Shown: piece by piece, positions 58,896-64,000 of the stretch
Layout of the letters: every line of letters starts with the position of its first letter
Position numbering within the stretch: the stretch's first letter is position 1
Source: Uloborus plumipes
Taxonomy: Eukaryota; Arthropoda; Arachnida; Araneae; Uloboridae
Assembly: GCA_038373865.1 (NCBI GenBank)
Contig: JAXGGA010003038.1
Location: forward strand, 1-64,000
Direction of reading: 5' to 3'
Length of the DNA stretch: 64,000 bases
Notes under the pieces: model-generated
What the model was told of the DNA's origin: nothing
The model's database searches: none
The model's input: only the letters and a program-made list of their open reading frames with translations
Program-made: the position numbers and the translations under genes

Positions 58896-60059
58896 ATGCG
58901 TTTGACACTAGGGATGTGGCCAGCAAAGGAGCGAATTTGAGGGTATAGTCGCTTCAATTCTCAGGGATTTATCACATGTTTAAATCCCATGTCTTTCTAA
59001 TACTATCTGAAGGTGTCACAGCAATTTCGAATGAAAGTCAAAATATTTTATGATGGAGAAACTTCCCGTATTGCTCTTTTCTTAATTGACATTTAATCTC
59101 ACTAATAATTTGAAAATTTTATTATTATTTTTCTTTTCGCCTGAGCAATATCATATCTATTCACTTTCATCCCATGCTTACAATAAATATGAAAGGGAAA
59201 AAATTGTCGTAGTGTTTTTTACTTAGCATTCACTCACCATCTAATTAAAAAATGCTTCTGTTTGGTTATCAAACTTCGTGCGTACAAAGAGACTCTCAAA
59301 TACGAGCAAGGGAAAATTAGTCGTTTTTCTCTTGACATTCCTCAACATAAACCATTAGAACTGTAGGAAAGTATGCGAAATGAAACGAAAGAGGAATAAA
59401 ATATAAATGGGTGACTGTTTAAATTAAATACTGGTTGCATTTTGATGGTTAATTAACTTCTCATTAAAATCAAAAACAAAAATTAGAATTTCTAAATTAC
59501 TTCTTTAATTCTTTCCTCTTTCTCTGAAGAAACACTCGACAAAAAATTTGCAACGCTCATTTGGAGATTGAAATTACACATATCAGTTTTTAGACATATA
59601 AATCAGCGTAATTTTGTAGTCAAAGCTCAAATATGTGTTGAATGAAAATTAAAAATAAATCAGAAGCAGTTACTATGAAGTATGTCATAATTATAAAGTT
59701 GGCTCTCGACTGAGGAAAGAAATGAAAGCCAAAAGTAAATAGGACTTAATTTATGAATCATACCAAAGTTGTATGACACATTAATTCTAAACTTCTAATT
59801 TTTTGCTAAACAAGAAAGGCTACATATAAATGCAACTCTCCGTGCAAAAATAACAATTCCTCCTTTTCGTTTCGTTTCGTTTGGGGCTATATGCCCAGGT
59901 TTTTGATGAGGACTGCAATCTAGTGTCTTGGATTTTTATTACATATATCTTGTACAGACAATGTATGAAGGAGCTACATCACAACGGAAGGAAAGTACAT
60001 CCGGAGCCGATTAAAGATCCACCGTCGTTACTTATGATGGCTGGGCAACTTAAAGTAAA

Positions 60060-60240
60060 GGTCGTGGTCACAAAGTTCTCCAAGTGAAACGATACCTCTG
60101 GGGGTACAAGACCAGAGGTTTGTTCTTCCCTTGGTCTGGATCAAAAGAACAGGGCGCTCTTCAGGGCCCCATCCCGGTTAAACCACGAGTTGTGGTAGGT
60201 ACGGTGGACCCTGGGGAGTGAAGCAGGGTTGGTAAATAAG
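60060..60240. repeat. unexplained GC-balanced patch, possible dispersed repeat
   Basis: This stretch (including ACGATACCTCTGGGGGTACA and GGGCCCCATCCCGGTTAAAC) stands out from its AT-rich surroundings. It has no open frame of note and no visible terminal repeats. The upstream frame 59881-60087 is open but not recognised. A repeat or an old insertion is most likely. Confidence 0.3.
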
Positions 60241-60863
60241 AGGGGAAAGAGAGGGGGTCACACCCCCAAATGTTTTTTGCAGAATCTTAAAAACTGGTAA
60301 ATTCAATTTATGCATAATACAAATCAGTAATCACGTTCTACAGGAGCTCAAACAGTTCATTTTCAACAAAAATTGATAAAGCTTATCCTTAAACATATTA
60401 TCAAGATTATTTCTAATAAGACAGGAATCCGGAAAATATGCTCTGAAACAAGTATAACGGGACAAGAAAGGATTTTCAACTTTAGCTGCTTGGGAAATAG
60501 CACAAGACAATGGGAATCGATGGAAAAAAAACTCTTTTTTTTTGTCTCCAAACATTGCAGATTATAACTTGACTGAAAGTTTAAAACTAATTACTAATCA
60601 AGACATTTTGTGTGATAAATAATTACAAAATAGTTTTTCGCTTTGGTCGTAAAAATTTAAACTGTTTCGTAACTCCAATTTTTCTAAATATTAAATCCAT
60701 TTTAAGATGTTTTTCTTTTTACCAATATGTATTTTGTTCCATTCTGAGTTACTTCATATTTATGAAACTCACCCCCTTAAACGGAATGCTGAAATGCCGC
60801 CCCTGGAGTGAAGTGAAGTAATTTTACCGAGTAGTAATAGAAAAATATACATAATGTACGTAC

Positions 60864-61148
60864 CATAGACTGTAAGAGTAGCTGTCTCACTATACCGACT
60901 GCCAGCCGGATTTCTCGCCACACACGTATAATTTCCCATGTCCGCAAGCCGTACTACACTAATTAACAAGTTGCCTTCATTGGAAATAATGAAGTTGGGA
61001 TCTTTGGCGGTGTCTATCTTTTCGCCGTTCTTCAGCCAGAGCACTTCTGGAAGAGGAACGCCTTCTGGTGGAAGACACTGCAGAGAAATCTGACCTTCGA
61101 TTTCCACATGGGTGCTTAGTGGTTGGTTTTCGAAATGCTTTTTCAAAT
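60864..61148 (-). CDS. unc5: unc5 exon: second Ig domain
   Basis: This 285-nt phase 1-1 exon encodes residues 1-95 of the visible protein, the second extracellular immunoglobulin domain, which together with Ig1 forms the netrin-binding region in the family. The reading frame begins with a codon split across the acceptor (G|AT) followed by LKKHFENQPL. The Ig cysteines are C25 (SLQC) and C76 (NYTC), with the core tryptophan W38 in EVLWLKN. The NYT at 73-75 is a possible N-glycosylation site. PPEGVPLPEV and ADMGNYTCVA are typical of UNC5 Ig2. The acceptor is TTTCAG at 61149-61154 and the donor is G|GTACGT. The next exon supplies VNGGW, the usual UNC5 join between Ig2 and TSP1. Confidence 0.95.
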
Positions 61149-64000
61149 CTGAAATGAAAAAATTGATGCTATCACAAAACGGTTACTGAATGCGCAACAA
61201 AAAAAATCTAACAAACATTTTAAAAGAACTATCAAAATGTGGTGAACTTTGCAAATATCTGAGTCGTATTTTTTAACTTTGGAAATATGATGGAGTCAGG
61301 AGTACATTTTTAAGGGTAGTTTTGAATCGCATAACGATTGACTTAAAACTGAAGTAAAAAAACTCTCCACGTCAAGGGAGGATCTAGAAATGTTTCAAGG
61401 TAGGGGCGATATTTTTTAATACGTATCCATTACTACACATCTTGGTTTAATCTTGAACTCATGTGTTTGGACTTCAATTGCGAAAGGGATCCTGAGAAGA
61501 ACCCTAAACCTTCCTTCAACCAGCGTCGGAGACAGTCTAAAAAGGAGTTTTTTGAGCTTCAATATTGAAAGTTTAGCAATGCTGAGTCGCTTAAGGGAAA
61601 GAAAGGTAGTACCCATCGTCCCTCCCTTGTATCCGTCCCTGCTTTCCGTATTATATGTAACAGACCGACAGCATAGTTATGACATCCGTAGACTTCAGTT
61701 TCTTTTTTTTTTTTTTTTGTATGATACAATCAGTTCGACGGCATCTGCCGCCAGCTCCGTTTTTGACTGCTCCAGACTGCTGAGTCCATAGCAAGGTCGA
61801 AACTGCAGTCTCCGGATGTCGTAACCGAGCTGTGCATATAGTTCTGCCTTAGCGCTGGCTTAAGGGAGGTAACGTACTGCGTATTCCTTACGAACTGCTC
61901 AGTCAGACAAAATTAAGAAATAAAAACTAAAAACTTTTTTTCTGGTTGAAAATTGTCCTGCTAATTAGGAGCACATTGAGAGGGAAAAAAATTAATTTGA
62001 CAACATTAATGTAACTTGAAACCAAAATAGTAAAGGATATAAATATTTGAAAAGTCTCAATTTTTATTTCCTTTGTATTATAACATTTCTGTAATCTACT
62101 CTACAGCGTTGAATGTTACAATGTAGGTCGAAATAATTCGACCACTTCAAATTAATTTATCATTTCAATTGAATAGTCGCGCAATTTTATTGGAGTTGAA
62201 AGCTTTTCGTTATGGTACGCGAAGGCGTTATTTTTCCAAATCCTTTTAATTACTCTCAAATATTTATTTGGTGTTGAAACCAGCTGCCAAAAGTTACTCG
62301 GCTTGAATCAAATAGCTCACGTATGTTCGTGTTCCAAAATCACGCACTTGAACTTTAATCTGCAAAAGCTCAAAATATATCAATCCGCTGTGCCGTTGGA
62401 ATTCATTTAATTAAGCATTCTCAAAACGATTTCCAATTTTACCATAAAACACGAATACGTACCCCGGCAAGTCCAGAGCACTATTTGCACAATACCCACC
62501 ACAACCAGCGAGAAAAAGCATTCCCGCTGAAGAGGAAAAGCATTAAATTGCTCCGAGGACACCCTATTATCTTCTTTGTTTACATCCAGAGAACTACATG
62601 TTCTAATATCTGTCGGAAATGTATGAATAAATTATAGCAGAGGAGGCTTTATCAGAGGCATCCGAATTATCTGCTACGGGAGGGCATTTCAATTTCAGCC
62701 ACTGGATTATTGCTATTACCATTTAGATAAGCATTGTTGAAAGGGATGAATTGTTCGGAGCGGAACTTATAAAGAAAGATTTGCATGCAGAGGGACTTGA
62801 ATTGTTAAGTGCGGAACTAAAATATCGAGATCATCACGTATGCATGCAGATATAAATATTTATAACGTACTTTATGTATGAAGAGGAATTTCTCTCTATA
62901 AACCCTTTTTTAAAAGCTTTTGAGATACTTTCTCTGTCCTGGTGTCAGGTTGGGTGGGACAATCTTTTTAATCGTTTCACAAAGCGAAAACGAGTACTTG
63001 TAACTACAAAAGTATTTGTTCATGACGATAATATATTAATTTCATGGTTGAGCCTTAGTAAGCATATAGCTGTGAATTTATAGTTTTAGGTTTAAAAAAA
63101 ACACGTTTTCAAGGAAAATACTTTGATATACAAATTTCTGCTGCACATTTCATGGAAGTTTTCCAACTTTATTCTTTCGTATGTGTGCATATATTTTCAT
63201 AGTTTAATAACTGAAAATGTCTATAGTGTTTCATCAGCTTAAACAAATCACTGCAGATTGGAAAAAATCTCACTTTAACGAAATTTAGTGAATAAATTAT
63301 TAAACATTCCCTCCAAAAATACTATGGGCAAACATAAATGAATAATTGAAACATTCACTTTAATTTCAAGGGACATTCAACCAGATACTAAATTGAGCTT
63401 AATTAGACAAATTTTAAATTAAACAAAATTTTGTATTCAGAACAGAAACAAATTTAATTAAAACGGGATTGAGAAACGTTAAACATTATAATACAATTTC
63501 AAATTGAAGAATAGACATTCTACAAAACCTTATTTCTCAGTTTTCACAAATCAAATAAATCATTTATTTGAAGTAAAATTAAATTAGCAGTTTAATTTGG
63601 ATTTCACTCCGCAGCTTTGATGTATCCGTCGCACAATACCCAATATCGAGCGAAATAAATTCGGCAAAAAAACATTCCGCATTAACTCAAACCTGAATTC
63701 AATTACAGCAACAAATCCCGGCGTGTCTCTGGGAAGTCATTACTGGGATTCGGTAATCTTATCTTTAATGATAATAACACGCAGGTAGTGGAAAATAACA
63801 AAACGTTCTGTTAAAGACGCTTCGCAAATTATACAAAGCAGTCATTTGAAAAACATTCCTGTATCATTAATTTGTGAGCGGATAGGAAGTTTCCATTCGT
63901 CGATTCGAGGCTCTCGTTTGCATAATCATTAACATAAAATAAATATTAAGCTGCTGGGGAAGATGAATATAGAAATAAATTAAGCGTTTAGGCTTTTTTT
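61149..64000 (-). other. upstream unc5 intron (partial)
   Basis: At least 2,852 bp upstream of the Ig2 exon. I looked for the Ig1 and signal-peptide exons and did not recognise them. The region 61440-61890 is GC-balanced with open frames on both strands and wording suggestive of a dispersed repeat (CCCTCCCTTGTATCCGTCCC; GTAACCGAGCTGTGCATATA). The stretch 63600-63950 is non-repetitive and less AT-monotonous, possibly regulatory. Confidence 0.65.

Larger units (their letters stand above)
50322..60863 (-). other. 10.5-kb unc5 intron between Ig2 and first TSP1
   Basis: A 10,542-bp phase 1 intron. Contents: AT-rich palindromic patch with repeated ATGCAAAT (51140-51290); A/T/GA tracts at 52940-53110; TTAA MITE (55118-55338); (CA)n at 56026-56051; G run at about 56749-56762; (TA)n at 57565-57624; (CA)n(TA)n at 58500-58583; SINE-like repeat (58605-58895); a GC-balanced unexplained patch at 60060-60240. 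No exon is recognised. Confidence 0.75.
1609..61148 (-). other. unc5: unc5 netrin receptor gene, 15 of its exons (5' end missing)
   Basis: UNC5 proteins are single-pass netrin receptors that act in axon repulsion and as dependence receptors, with a pro-apoptotic death domain. Here fifteen exons on the minus strand join in frame into 816 residues ending in TGA. The order is Ig2 (residues 1-95), TSP1 (96-151), TSP1 (152-206), juxtamembrane (207-224), transmembrane (about 237-259), linker (277-364), ZU5 (about 400-530), UPA (about 540-690) and death domain (about 730-816). This is exactly the UNC5 architecture. Known family members run to about 900-950 residues, so roughly 130 N-terminal residues (signal peptide and Ig1) are missing and should lie above 61148. 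Every intron has GT..AG ends and compatible phases. No stop or frameshift interrupts the model, so the gene looks functional. Transcript data would settle exon choice and the 5' end. Confidence 0.95.

Noticed and set aside
59881..60087. Plus-strand open frame of 68 codons
   Set aside because: The start is not ATG, no family is recognised, and it runs into a repeat-like patch; no splice logic.
61416..61791. Overlapping open frames on both strands
   Set aside because: Frames open on both strands in the same GC-balanced patch suggest a dispersed repeat, not a gene; no Ig1-like cysteines or tryptophan.
62466..62534. Minus-strand stretch with acceptor-like CTCTTCAG, hydrophobic frame (FFSLVVVGIVQIVLW) and donor-like GG|GTACGT, as a signal-peptide exon of unc5
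   Set aside because: It has no in-frame ATG and needs yet another upstream exon, and no Ig1 exon was found between it and Ig2. The hydrophobic frame and splice-like ends may be chance. Transcript data could revive it.

Overview
This window is a stretch of AT-rich animal nuclear DNA. Short coding exons are separated by long introns, all joints use GT..AG, and the introns hold DNA transposons, MITE-like elements, tRNA-derived SINE-like repeats and microsatellites. Nothing looks bacterial: there are no operons, no ribosome-binding sites and no CRISPR arrays. The protein sequence, intron density and repeat types fit an arthropod, plausibly an arachnid. That assignment is inference; the sequence alone does not prove it.

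Almost the whole window is one gene on the minus strand, an UNC5-type netrin receptor (unc5). I rebuilt fifteen coding exons from 61148 down to a stop codon at 1609-1611. They join in frame into 816 residues: second Ig domain, two TSP1 repeats, a short juxtamembrane exon, a transmembrane segment, a cytoplasmic linker with a DXXD (caspase-type) motif, ZU5, UPA and a C-terminal death domain. The signal peptide and first Ig domain were not found and should lie upstream (above 61148, probably beyond 64000). Every intron from the Ig domain to the middle of ZU5 is phase 1; the later ones are phase 0 and then phase 2.

Layout: 1-1608, 3' UTR and flank; 1609-8769, death domain, UPA and ZU5 exons with short introns; 8770-15135, the start of ZU5, the linker and the transmembrane exon; 15136-26119, the juxtamembrane 54-nt exon and the second TSP1; 26120-50153, a 24-kb intron; 50154-50321, first TSP1; 50322-60863, a 10.5-kb intron; 60864-61148, second Ig domain; 61149-64000, upstream intron.

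The introns carry most of the unusual material. There is an apparently intact Tc1/mariner element with DD36E spacing (26825-28042) and a 653-bp near-perfect foldback element 95 nt downstream of the 54-nt exon's donor. A 1.29-kb element has TIRs and repeated subterminal motifs (48336-49626). A MITE family is built of small palindromes (three copies), and there are TTAA-flanked MITEs. A frameshifted COX6C-like retrocopy sits at 13785-13992, and two duplicated intronic blocks are present. I did not find a wholly new multi-gene system. The best leads are the foldback next to a frame-neutral exon, the intact DD36E element and the subterminal-repeat element.
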